DNA from: Acetivibrio mesophilus
GTDB lineage: Bacteria; Bacillota; Clostridia; Acetivibrionales; Acetivibrionaceae
Direction: 5' to 3'
NCBI RefSeq assembly: GCF_004102745.1
Contig: NZ_RLII01000006.1
Coordinates: 114,200 to 178,199 of the forward strand
DNA: 64,000 nucleotides
Each line of letters begins with the position of its first letter. Within the stretch, counting starts at the first letter, position 1. The position numbers and the translations under genes are program-made. Under the pieces are notes generated by a model. It was not told where the DNA came from and searched no databases. It was given only the letters and a program-made list of their open reading frames with translations. This document shows, piece after piece, positions 1 to 7,461 of this stretch.

Positions 1-66
1 GCCCTAGGTGCACTTGATAAAGATGAAATGCTGACAATGATAGGCCTAAAAAAGCCACAAAGATAA
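1..66 (+). CDS. C-terminal end of an unidentified protein (partial)
   Basis: An open frame enters from the left edge and stops at TAA 64-66, giving the last 21 residues, ending in MIGLKKPQR. No family can be assigned from so short a tail. It reads toward the convergent chemoreceptor gene, and the 64 bases between them show no clear hairpin terminator. Confidence 0.5.
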   Translation, partial: ALGALDKDEMLTMIGLKKPQR

Positions 67-130
67 AAGTATGGTAGCAAAACTTTAAAAAAACTAATTT
101 GGCATCAATAATTGTAGTAAAATCAGCATA

Positions 131-1582
131 TTATTGATTCATATTCTGATCTAGTGTTTTCATTAAATCGGTTAGCTCTTCAATACTTTCTATCATGCTG
201 CTAATCCGGTTTTGCTGAATATCTGCATTGGCAAGTACTCCTTGAACCGAAGCGGATGATTTCTCTGATATAGCAGCAACTGTGCTCATTTCATCTGTAA
301 CTTTATGAGCCGACTGTAAGAGCCGTTCATTTATCAAGCTGAGTGACTCAGCTTGATTGAGCACCTCTTCAGAATTTATCTTGATTTGATTAAACAACTG
401 CTCGACTATACTTACTGACTGTTTGCCGGAAACAACTATTTTAAGCCCATTTTGAACCAATTCATTTACTTGGCGAATTTTTTCTTGTATAAGTTTGATA
501 CTTAGGTTAACTTGTTCGGAAGCATTATGGGAGTTCATTGCAAGTTTGCGGATTTCGGATGCAACAACAGAAAAACCTTTGCCATGCTCACCAGCTCTTG
601 CTGCCTCTATGGAAGCGTTTAAGGAAAGCAAATTGGTTTGGTTGGCAATTTCTTTTATCATAGAAACAATGTTGTCTATTTTAACGCTTTCTTCATTAAC
701 TTTACCGATTGCTATAGATGTACTATCAACAAACTGGTCTATTTCTTGCATTTGCTTGGACATTGCTTTCATTTTTTCCTGACCTTCTCCGGTTACTTCA
801 GTTGTATTTCTAGACATCTGGCTCATATTGGATGACGCATCTGCCGTTTGCTGCGCAGTGTCTGCGACATCCTGCATTGCTTGCAAAACATCATTGAAAC
901 TGGCTGTTTGGGTTTCGATCCCAATAGATATTTCTTTAAAAGCTGCTACCAGTTCTTCGGATATGGTACCTGTAGATGTGGCATTCCCCTGAAGGTTTAT
1001 GGTTGATTTTCTGAGTATTTCTACCGTATGAGAAACCTTTTCCAGGAGCTCATCTGCTTTTTTCTTTGAATTCTCTGACTCAATTGCTCCTTGTCTAATT
1101 TTTGCCAACATTTGGGTACCAACACGACTTTGGGCGACTAAAGCAACCAAGCAAAATATAAAATAAGCATTGGGAGAAAAACGGTCTATGTGGGCATATG
1201 CCGGCTTTGTAAAAAGCGCATAATTTAGTATAAATACACCAATGACACCATTAAGCAATAACGGACGGTAATTATGATAGATAGATATAATTGCTAAAGA
1301 TAAATACAAAACAAGGGAATTGGGAAAGTTTGTCGTACTTTTTATCATGAAAAAAGATACAAAGTTAAAACCTAACGCTATAATATACATAAGATATGGG
1401 ATTGCGACTTTTCTCCAAACAAGAAAGACTATGAACAATGCAGCTGGTGAAGCATACTTTAATATAGCCATCATTGTGATAGGATATTTGAAGGCAGATA
1501 AAGCTCCTAACACAACGCACATACAAAGGACTATAGCCATTAATTTATTTCTTTTATGTAGGTCTAACAATTCTTTATCCAA
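131..1582 (-). CDS. Methyl-accepting chemotaxis protein with membrane-embedded sensor region
   Basis: 483-residue chemoreceptor. The first ~150 residues hold about six hydrophobic segments with almost no extracytoplasmic loop, so the input signal is probably membrane- or energy-related rather than bound by a classical periplasmic domain; no HAMP domain is evident. The C-terminal two thirds is the coiled-coil signalling domain, with the conserved hairpin tip [16 protein letters not shown] followed by [13 protein letters not shown], which binds CheW/CheA. The start is TTG at 1582, seven bases after an AGGAGGCG ribosome binding site at 1590-1597 (complement). A sigma-A-like promoter lies upstream. 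It appears monocistronic. Family assignment is firm; the ligand is unknown. Confidence 0.93.
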   Translation of the reverse strand: MDKELLDLHKRNKLMAIVLCMCVVLGALSAFKYPITMMAILKYASPAALFIVFLVWRKVAIPYLMYIIALGFNFVSFFMIKSTTNFPNSLVLYLSLAIISIYHNYRPLLLNGVIGVFILNYALFTKPAYAHIDRFSPNAYFIFCLVALVAQSRVGTQMLAKIRQGAIESENSKKKADELLEKVSHTVEILRKSTINLQGNATSTGTISEELVAAFKEISIGIETQTASFNDVLQAMQDVADTAQQTADASSNMSQMSRNTTEVTGEGQEKMKAMSKQMQEIDQFVDSTSIAIGKVNEESVKIDNIVSMIKEIANQTNLLSLNASIEAARAGEHGKGFSVVASEIRKLAMNSHNASEQVNLSIKLIQEKIRQVNELVQNGLKIVVSGKQSVSIVEQLFNQIKINSEEVLNQAESLSLINERLLQSAHKVTDEMSTVAAISEKSSASVQGVLANADIQQNRISSMIESIEELTDLMKTLDQNMNQ

Positions 1583-2044
1583 AAATAACGCCTCCTATCT
1601 TAATGCTAAAATTTACAGCAGTGTATTCCTTATTTAATTATCGTAGGTTATATATAATTTTTGCATTACAGATTTCTCAAACAGTCTATAAGTAATTAAT
1701 GAAAAAACAAGTTGCGAAATGTATCATGGAAGGATATCTAGTTTGTAAAATTCTCAATAAAGTGCAGAAATTCACGATTTTGTTGGCAATAGAAACTTGC
1801 CAATGGTATATCTAAAAAATATTATAACACCATGGACAACGATATTCAATCATTACTATTCTCTTTAACAATGTCAAATTCTGAAGTGCTTGTGCATTTA
1901 GCATAAATGCTTCCTAAAAAAGCTTGCACACATCCGAGGAGATTTACATATTCTATAATAAATAATGAACTAAATTAAATTTCCACTAAAGTATTATTTT
2001 TTTTTGCCGATAAAATAAAGGCTGCGATTTAAATTTTGATATTA
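1583..2044. other. Intergenic stretch with possible gene remnant
   Basis: Apart from the chemoreceptor promoter, I see no intact gene. A small inverted repeat (GTTGGCAA / TTGCCAAT) lies near 1782-1804. On the minus strand, 1974-1846 is open for 43 codons and reads like real protein (it contains LLGCVQAFLGSIYAKC) but has no start codon or ribosome binding site. It may be the tail of a decayed gene. No family is recognised. Confidence 0.25.
1651..1680 (-). promoter_or_regulatory. Probable promoter of the chemoreceptor gene
   Basis: On the minus strand, TTGAGA (1675-1680) and TATATA (1651-1656) are 18 bases apart, about 70 bases before the TTG start. This looks like a sigma-A site; I saw no SigD-type motif. 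Confidence 0.45.
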
Positions 2045-2074
2045 TTGGAACAGAATAGGGAAATATGTTACAAT
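2045..2074 (+). promoter_or_regulatory. Probable promoter of the leader-peptide / Spo0E-like transcript
   Basis: TTGGAA (2045-2050) and TACAAT (2069-2074) are separated by 18 bases. The predicted start near 2081 lies about 40 bases before the nine-codon frame at 2121 and about 227 before the Spo0E-like gene. Confidence 0.45.
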
Positions 2075-2120
2075 CGGGTCATAGAAAGTTAGACCGACTC
2101 GGACTTTTGAGGTGTCATAA

Positions 2121-2150
2121 ATGCCAGGTTGTACTACATACAATACATAG
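2121..2150 (+). CDS. Possible nine-codon leader peptide MPGCTTYNT
   Basis: ATG at 2121 follows a near-ideal GAGGTG (2109-2114) by six bases and is read for nine codons to TAG 2148-2150. It lies in the leader of the Spo0E-like gene, about 157 bases before that gene's start, on the transcript predicted from 2045-2074. The quality of the ribosome binding site is the only support for translation. It could be a regulatory uORF, a short secreted or modified peptide, or chance. Confidence 0.3.
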   Translation: MPGCTTYNT

Positions 2151-2307
2151 TATGCTTTAATTTAAGCCCTAGGATTGATGGATTATTAAATTTGTATTAA
2201 TAACACATGAAGTTTATGTTAAAATATTAATATTTATAACAGCTTTATTATATAATGGAACAAGATTGTGAATTCTATGACGTAAGTTGTGTAAGGAGGT
2301 GTATGAA

Positions 2308-2475
2308 ATGAAAGAAAACACACAAGGGTTAAAAAATGAGATTGTAGAAAAGAACAAGCTGATTGATTATTTTAATCAGAAATACGACTTGGATAAGTCG
2401 AAGGTTCAAAATATCGAAGTTGAGCTTGACAGCCTTTTGTATAAGTATTACAAGACACTTAAGAATGGGGATTAG
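2308..2475 (+). CDS. Spo0E-like sporulation regulatory protein
   Basis: 55-residue, all-helical small protein resembling the Spo0E/YisI/YnzD family. Those proteins dephosphorylate the response regulator Spo0A~P and so delay sporulation. The C-terminal helix carries VELDSLLYKYYK, matching the family pattern SQxLDxLIxxYY, although the usual Ser-Gln before LD is Val-Glu here, which weakens the assignment. A TTG seven codons upstream is in frame, but the AAGGAGGTG ribosome binding site (2293-2301) overlaps it, so ATG 2308, six bases after the site, is the start. It is immediately followed by a structured element at 2491-2578. Confidence 0.65.
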   Translation: MKENTQGLKNEIVEKNKLIDYFNQKYDLDKSKVQNIEVELDSLLYKYYKTLKNGD

Positions 2476-2490
2476 GATTTGCTGACTAAA

Positions 2491-2578
2491 GGTAAGCATA
2501 TTAAGAAACTAAAGACCGGTAAATGGGTAGCCAACGATATACCCTTGCCGGTGAGTACATAGCTTTCGATATGCTTAC
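2491..2578. ncRNA. Unassigned structured element (three nested helices)
   Basis: Nested pairing: GTAAGCATAT (2492-2501) with ATATGCTTAC (2569-2578), 10 bp perfect; ACCGGTAA (2515-2522) with TTGCCGGT (2545-2552), one G-U; GGGTA (2525-2529) with TACCC (2540-2544). AAAG 2511-2514 can also pair with CTTT 2563-2566. The asymmetric internal loops are more elaborate than a terminator and there is no U-tract on either strand. It lies between the convergent Spo0E-like and MocR genes and overlaps the MocR stop codon. The identity and the active strand are unknown. Confidence 0.35.
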
Positions 2579-4071
2579 AGTATAGGAATATTGCCTGTCA
2601 GCGACTCACCCCTGTCAAAGTATGAAATCAATTCACAAAGTTTTTTAATGCCTCTTTCAATTTCATCAGTATGAACTGCAGCAAAACTTAATCTAACATT
2701 ATTGAGCTTGGTGGGCGTACTGCTGTAGAAGATCCTACCGGGAGCAAAAACAATATTCTCGGCAGACGCAGCCTTCAATAGGCTGCCAACTAGGCAGTTT
2801 GAGGGAATGTCAAGCCAGATATTCAAACCGCCTCCAGGCTTATGAAATTGAACATTTCTAGGAAGATACATGTCCAGTGCTTTTACGGTTTTATTATATC
2901 TTTCTCTGTAAATATCAAACATTATTTCGAAGTGTTCGTCCCACATCCCTTTTCTTATATATAGGTCAAAGGCCCTTTGGATAAGTCCGGAGGTGGATAT
3001 ATCTGTTGCATGCTTTGCTTCTATTACGTACCCTTTAAGGCTTGGCGGTACAATCATAAAACCGAGTCTCAGTCCCGGCATAAATATCTTGGAAAAGCTC
3101 TTAAGAAAAATAACTCTGTCGGATTTATCCAGGGATTTAATGGGTGTAAAGCTCATGTTTTCAAAGTCCAATCCGCTCACATAGTCATCCTCGATAATAT
3201 AAGCATTATACCGCTCTGCAAGGGCCAAAATTTCCTGTCTTTTCTCGTTTGAATACGATATTCCCGTGGGATTCTGAAAAGACGGTATTGTGTAAATGAG
3301 CTTCGGCTTATACTTCTTCAGGTTGTACTCAAGAATATTGAGATTCAGCCCGTCATTAGAAAGGGGAACGTCGGCTATTTCAGCTCCCCTTGATTTAAAC
3401 ACCGCAATTGCACCTGTATAGGTAGGGCTTTCGGTAATCACGTAGTCACCTTGTCTTAATAGGGCTTTAGCAATTATATCTATTCCCTGCTGTGCTCCTG
3501 AAATTATTTGGACATTTCCCTCGGAACAGGCAATTTTCCTTTTTTCCAAAAGGCTGCAAACTGACGAACGCAAGGGATAAAATCCCTGACTGTCCTGATA
3601 ATCAAAAGCGTTGCCCAGGTCACGGTCCAACACTTCATTTAAAACAAGCTTGAAATTCTCCACTGGAAACAGATTAGACTGTGGTGTGGCGCTGGCAAAG
3701 TTAATAGTGTCTTCATTAATTTTAATATGACCATTATTAATTAAATTCAGATCATCGCTTTGATAAAGTTCATCCAATATAACATTGCTGTCTGAAAAAT
3801 TTCCGCTTCGGTCGGGCAGAACGGCGGCAACATAGGTACCGCTTCCCGGTCGAGAATGGACATAGCCGTCAATTTCCAACTGTTTATAACAGGAAACTAT
3901 TGTCACGGAATTAACATTCAGCAGAGATGACATCCGGCGTATGGAAGGGAGCTTCAAATCAGCCAGAAGTATGCCGTTGTCGATCATTTCGGCAATTTTA
4001 TCACTAAGCTGTATATACAAAGGGGTGCTTGAATTCTTATCAAGTTTTAGAGACTTAAATAACTCCAGCAT
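2575..4071 (-). CDS. MocR/PdxR-type transcription regulator with aminotransferase domain
   Basis: 498-residue GntR-family regulator. Residues ~1-75 form a winged-helix DNA-binding domain (PSIRRMSSLLNVNSVTI...YKQLEIDGYVHSRPGSGTYV). Residues ~110-490 form a fold-type I PLP-dependent aminotransferase domain with the cofactor lysine in FLKSFSKIFMPGLRLGF. Such proteins sense PLP or an amino compound, often to control vitamin B6, GABA or amino acid genes; catalysis is usually lost or secondary. ATG 4071 is chosen because the open frame further upstream runs through the promoter and direct repeats. Its target is not clear from the neighbours: the gene upstream is a divergent membrane prenyltransferase, so autoregulation is the safest inference. 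Confidence 0.85.
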   Translation of the reverse strand: MLELFKSLKLDKNSSTPLYIQLSDKIAEMIDNGILLADLKLPSIRRMSSLLNVNSVTIVSCYKQLEIDGYVHSRPGSGTYVAAVLPDRSGNFSDSNVILDELYQSDDLNLINNGHIKINEDTINFASATPQSNLFPVENFKLVLNEVLDRDLGNAFDYQDSQGFYPLRSSVCSLLEKRKIACSEGNVQIISGAQQGIDIIAKALLRQGDYVITESPTYTGAIAVFKSRGAEIADVPLSNDGLNLNILEYNLKKYKPKLIYTIPSFQNPTGISYSNEKRQEILALAERYNAYIIEDDYVSGLDFENMSFTPIKSLDKSDRVIFLKSFSKIFMPGLRLGFMIVPPSLKGYVIEAKHATDISTSGLIQRAFDLYIRKGMWDEHFEIMFDIYRERYNKTVKALDMYLPRNVQFHKPGGGLNIWLDIPSNCLVGSLLKAASAENIVFAPGRIFYSSTPTKLNNVRLSFAAVHTDEIERGIKKLCELISYFDRGESLTGNIPIL

Positions 4072-4080
4072 TTTAATCAC

Positions 4081-4106
4081 CACGCAGCTATAATACACGC
4101 AGCTAT
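4081..4106. promoter_or_regulatory. Tandem direct repeat, probable MocR operator
   Basis: CACGCAGCTAT occurs at 4081-4091 and again at 4096-4106, a 15-base period. The repeats cover the -10 edge, the start site and the leader of the mocR-like gene. MocR proteins are known to bind spaced direct repeats as dimers, so autoregulation is a reasonable inference. Confidence 0.5.
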
Positions 4107-4133
4107 TGTAACAGAATAACAGGTGTATGTAAA
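4105..4133 (-). promoter_or_regulatory. Promoter of the MocR-like gene
   Basis: On the minus strand, TTTACA (4128-4133) and TACAAT (4105-4110) are spaced by exactly 17 bases. Transcription would begin near 4098, inside the direct repeats. Confidence 0.6.
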
Positions 4134-4322
4134 GAGTCGGCGATTTACCGCCATAAAAGGCACTGGATTTACCCGTTGTCAAATGATATAATATGAGATT
4201 GGTGTCCAAGTATTTGAAATGCAAAGAAGCGATGAAATAATAATTTAAAATGTTTTTTAAATATATTATTGTACAATAATATGTAATGAAGTATACAGAA
4301 AGCTTTCTAGGAGTGATAATGA

Positions 4323-5225
4323 TTGAGGCAATCCTTGGAAAATTCGGGGAAGGTTAGCGTTGTTGATAAAGTCAAAGGATATATCAAGCTTGCAAGACCA
4401 AAGCAGTGGATAAAGAATCTGTTTGTGTTTGCGGCTCTGATATTTGCAAAACATATTTTTGAGCTTGATTATGTTACAAAGGTTCTACTGGCTTTTTTCT
4501 GCTTTTGCATGATTTCCGCTTGCGTCTATATCATAAATGATGTAATAGATGCAGAAAAGGACAAACTACATCCGAAAAAGAAGTTAAGACCCGTAGCATC
4601 GGGACGGATAAGCAAAACGGAGGCACTGGTATTCCTTAGCGGGTTGCTGCCGGTTTCTGTCATAGGGGCATTTATGCTGGATATAAGTTTTGCGGTGGTC
4701 TTGCTTTTGTACTTTGCAAACAACATACTCTATTCCATAAAGGTTAAGCATATGGTTATACTGGATGTAATGTCGATAGCCTTGGGATTTCTCCTGAGGG
4801 TAATCGGAGGAGCGCTGGTCATAAAGGTGTACATATCTCCATGGATTTTGCTGTGTACCCTACTTCTGTCACTGTTTTTAGGCTTTAGCAAGAGAAGAAA
4901 CGAGCTTGTAATACTGGAAAATGGCGCAAATTCCCACAGAAAGATACTTGAAGAGTACTCCTTGGAGTTTATAGACAATATGCTCTCCATTGTTACAGCC
5001 TGTACTGTGATGGCGTACTCCCTCTATACTTTTATGAGCAGCAACACATACTACATGATGCTGACAATACCCTTTGTATTGTATGGTATTTTCAGGTATC
5101 AGTATATCATATACAGAAAAAAAGAAGGAGGAAGTCCTGAGGAGACGGTTTTGTCGGACATGCCTCTTATGATAAACATAATTCTCTGGGCATTGGCAAG
5201 CATAATAATTTTATATATTGAGTAG
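4323..5225 (+). CDS. UbiA-family prenyltransferase, decaprenyl-phosphate phosphoribosyltransferase-like
   Basis: 300-residue polytopic membrane protein with about eight hydrophobic segments. It carries the UbiA Mg-pyrophosphate motif as [23 protein letters not shown] (near residues 71-93; key residues N, D, D, D and the basic HP...RP stretch). That form resembles the DPPR synthases, which join 5-phosphoribosyl pyrophosphate to a polyprenyl phosphate, more than menaquinone or heme enzymes. TTG 4323 is chosen because AGGAG (4309-4313) lies nine bases upstream; an ATG at 4319 is in another frame and stops after 12 codons. It heads an envelope glycan cluster. The reaction is inferred from the motif and context. 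Confidence 0.75.
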   Translation: MRQSLENSGKVSVVDKVKGYIKLARPKQWIKNLFVFAALIFAKHIFELDYVTKVLLAFFCFCMISACVYIINDVIDAEKDKLHPKKKLRPVASGRISKTEALVFLSGLLPVSVIGAFMLDISFAVVLLLYFANNILYSIKVKHMVILDVMSIALGFLLRVIGGALVIKVYISPWILLCTLLLSLFLGFSKRRNELVILENGANSHRKILEEYSLEFIDNMLSIVTACTVMAYSLYTFMSSNTYYMMLTIPFVLYGIFRYQYIIYRKKEGGSPEETVLSDMPLMINIILWALASIIILYIE

Positions 5226-5238
5226 GGGAAGGGGATTT

Positions 5239-5775
5239 ATGAAAAAGCTAAGATATTACATATGCCTTGGTTTGTACTATATGGTGGCGCGGCATTTGCC
5301 TGGATCGGATACGCCTTACAGCCTTGGCTCAAAAAAGATAAGGGGTTTTCTATGCAAAAGGATTTTTAAAAGTACGGGAAGTAACGTAAATATTGAACAC
5401 GGTGTTTACTTTGCCTCCGGGAGAGATATAGAAATAGGAAACAACTCCGGATTGGGATTGAATTGCAGGGTGAACGGCCCTTTAAAAATAGGAGATGATG
5501 TTATGATTGGGCCCGATGTTATGATATTTACGCAAAACCACAAACATGACAGGCTGGATATCCCAATGAGACTTCAGACCGACCCAAAAAAACCTGTAAT
5601 TATAGAGGATGACGTCTGGATTGCGGCAAGAGTTATTGTCCTTCCGGGAGTTACGATTCATAAGGGGGCTATTGTTGGTGCCGGAGCTGTTGTCACAAAG
5701 GATGTGCCCGAGTATGCCATAGTGGGAGGAAATCCCGCAAAAGTTATAAAATATAGGGATGGCAGAAAGGTTTAG
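5239..5775 (+). CDS. Hexapeptide-repeat O-acyltransferase (LacA/NodL-like)
   Basis: 178-residue left-handed beta-helix acyltransferase. Hexapeptide repeats run from ~residue 60 ([30 protein letters not shown]) to ~165. The acetyl-transfer histidine is probably in the [10 protein letters not shown] segment, and the C-terminal coil [20 protein letters not shown] is typical of sugar O-acetyltransferases of the maltose/WbbJ type. The open frame extends seven codons upstream, but GGGGAAGGGG precedes ATG 5239, and upstream codons would overlap the prenyltransferase stop. It probably acetylates a sugar of the glycan built by this cluster; donor acetyl-CoA is inferred from the family. Confidence 0.85.
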   Translation: MKKLRYYICLGLYYMVARHLPGSDTPYSLGSKKIRGFLCKRIFKSTGSNVNIEHGVYFASGRDIEIGNNSGLGLNCRVNGPLKIGDDVMIGPDVMIFTQNHKHDRLDIPMRLQTDPKKPVIIEDDVWIAARVIVLPGVTIHKGAIVGAGAVVTKDVPEYAIVGGNPAKVIKYRDGRKV

Positions 5776-5816
5776 TATGGGAAATATGATACAATATGGG
5801 TGGCGGAGATGATACA

Positions 5817-6920
5817 ATGATAAAGGTACTATACTTATTAAATCATGCCGGAAAGGCCGGGACGGAAAGATATGTACAGACCCTCATTGAAAAGCTGAAT
5901 AATAAGAAGATAAAGGCTTATTTTGCCTATAATGAGGATGGACTTTTGGTAGAAAGATTGAAGTCTTTAGGGGTTGAGACATACAGGGTTGAAATGAAGA
6001 ACCCTTTTGATATCAAAGCTGTTTTTGATCTCAAGAGACTTTGCAAAAAGCTTGATATTGATCTCATTCATACACAGTTCTTGAGAGAGAATTATATAGC
6101 CATGCTGTCTCGTATCATTAATCCGAAGGTTAGGGTTATGTATACAAACCACTTTATCCTGGAAAATGGTTTTCCCATACGGCTGGCCAACAGAATTATT
6201 ACGCCTTTGGAGTCCAATATTATTGCGGTATGCAACCGGGGAAAGGACATGATGGTTTCCAACGGCATAAACCCAAAAAAGATTAAGGTGATATTCAACG
6301 GAGTAGATGTGAAATACTGGAGTGAACCGATTGACTCGACGGTAAGGGAAGAGTTCAAAATAGATGATGATGTATTCGTAATGCTTTGCGCCTCGAGATT
6401 TGCCCATGACAAGGGACACAAGTTTTTAATTAATGCACTTTATGAGTTGAAAAAGATGACTGGCCGAAAGTTCAAATGCATCCTGTCAAGCGACGGGCCA
6501 CTGCTTGAGGAATGCAAAAAGCAGGTTGAGGATATGGGCCTTACTGACGTTGTAATATTTACAGGATTTCGGAAGGACATAAAGAACCTTATATGCGGAA
6601 GCGACCTATATATTAATTCTTCCGAGCATGAGGCATTGAGCTTCCTCATTATTGAAGTATTGGCCTGCGGGGTACCCATTATTGCCACTGATATGGGCGG
6701 AAACCGTGATATTATCAATGATGAGACCAACTGTGGCATACTTGTACAATACAATGACCATAAGGGCCTTGCAGAAGCCATGATCAAAATTATGGAAGAT
6801 CGGGAGCTTCGCCAGACCTTAAGCAAAAATGCACTAAAAACTGTTAATGAGAAATTTAATCTTGATAAAGTTGCACAGGAAACATATAATTTATACGAGG
6901 AAAGCTTGAACAAAAAATAG
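5817..6920 (+). CDS. Glycosyltransferase family 4
   Basis: 367-residue GT-B retaining glycosyltransferase. The N-terminal domain starts VLYLLNHAGKAGTERYVQTL, typical of GT4. The C-terminal domain has the nucleotide-sugar region SDGPLLEECKKQ, TGFRKDIKNLI and the acidic motif SSEHEALSFLIIEVLACGVPIIA (an EX7E arrangement). ATG 5817 is preferred over an in-frame ATG seven codons earlier because GGAG (5805-5808) lies between them at good spacing. It follows the acetyltransferase by 41 bases in the same operon-like run. Donor and acceptor sugars cannot be told from sequence. Confidence 0.88.
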   Translation: MIKVLYLLNHAGKAGTERYVQTLIEKLNNKKIKAYFAYNEDGLLVERLKSLGVETYRVEMKNPFDIKAVFDLKRLCKKLDIDLIHTQFLRENYIAMLSRIINPKVRVMYTNHFILENGFPIRLANRIITPLESNIIAVCNRGKDMMVSNGINPKKIKVIFNGVDVKYWSEPIDSTVREEFKIDDDVFVMLCASRFAHDKGHKFLINALYELKKMTGRKFKCILSSDGPLLEECKKQVEDMGLTDVVIFTGFRKDIKNLICGSDLYINSSEHEALSFLIIEVLACGVPIIATDMGGNRDIINDETNCGILVQYNDHKGLAEAMIKIMEDRELRQTLSKNALKTVNEKFNLDKVAQETYNLYEESLNKK

Positions 6921-6957
6921 TTTAAATTTTTAAATCTTTACAAGGAGAGTTGAGAAC

Positions 6958-7455
6958 ATGATTATTGACAGTAAAGGAAAGCTGTTTGGCAAGGTAAGTA
7001 TAATCGATATCTTAATTTTGCTGGTATTGGCTGTAGGAATTGCAGGGGTATGGGCTAAATTTTTTAAGTCAGGTTCTGTAACACCCATTGCGGCAAAAAG
7101 CGAAACCTATATAGTAGGACTTTATTGGGAGGAATCCCCTGAATTTGCAGTAAATGCCGTTAAGATTGGCGATATCGCAAGAGATTTTGACCGTGGAGCT
7201 ATTTTGGGCAAGGTTACGGATATTAAGATAGCCGATTCAATATCCTTTGTAAAGACTGACGATGGCAGGGTTGTTGCAGGCTCGACACCGGGATATGTGT
7301 CCTACCATATTACCCTTGAAGCAACAGGGGTTCCAAGCGATATCGGAGGGGTTATTTTTGATGGAATGGACTACCAAATAGGAAAGCAAATGACCGTAAA
7401 AGTTGGAAGTGCTATTTTTATGGGCAGGATTGATAGATTGGAGAAAAAGGGGTAA
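6958..7455 (+). CDS. DUF4330 family membrane-anchored protein
   Basis: 165-residue protein with one N-terminal membrane segment (residues ~15-33, IIDILILLVLAVGIAGVW) and a beta-rich outer domain, matching what I recall of DUF4330. Proteins of this family commonly sit beside glycosyltransferases and O-antigen ligase genes in clostridia, as here; their function is unknown. AAGGAGAG lies just before ATG 6958. Only 6 bases separate its stop from the next gene's assigned start, so co-translation with the ligase-like gene is likely. Confidence 0.7.
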   Translation: MIIDSKGKLFGKVSIIDILILLVLAVGIAGVWAKFFKSGSVTPIAAKSETYIVGLYWEESPEFAVNAVKIGDIARDFDRGAILGKVTDIKIADSISFVKTDDGRVVAGSTPGYVSYHITLEATGVPSDIGGVIFDGMDYQIGKQMTVKVGSAIFMGRIDRLEKKG

Positions 7456-7461
7456 TGAGCT

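Noticed and set aside
2491..2578. c-di-GMP-I riboswitch reading of the structured element
   Set aside because: GGGTAGCC resembles one conserved part, but the GCAAAC and GACGCAAAGC blocks and the tetraloop are missing.
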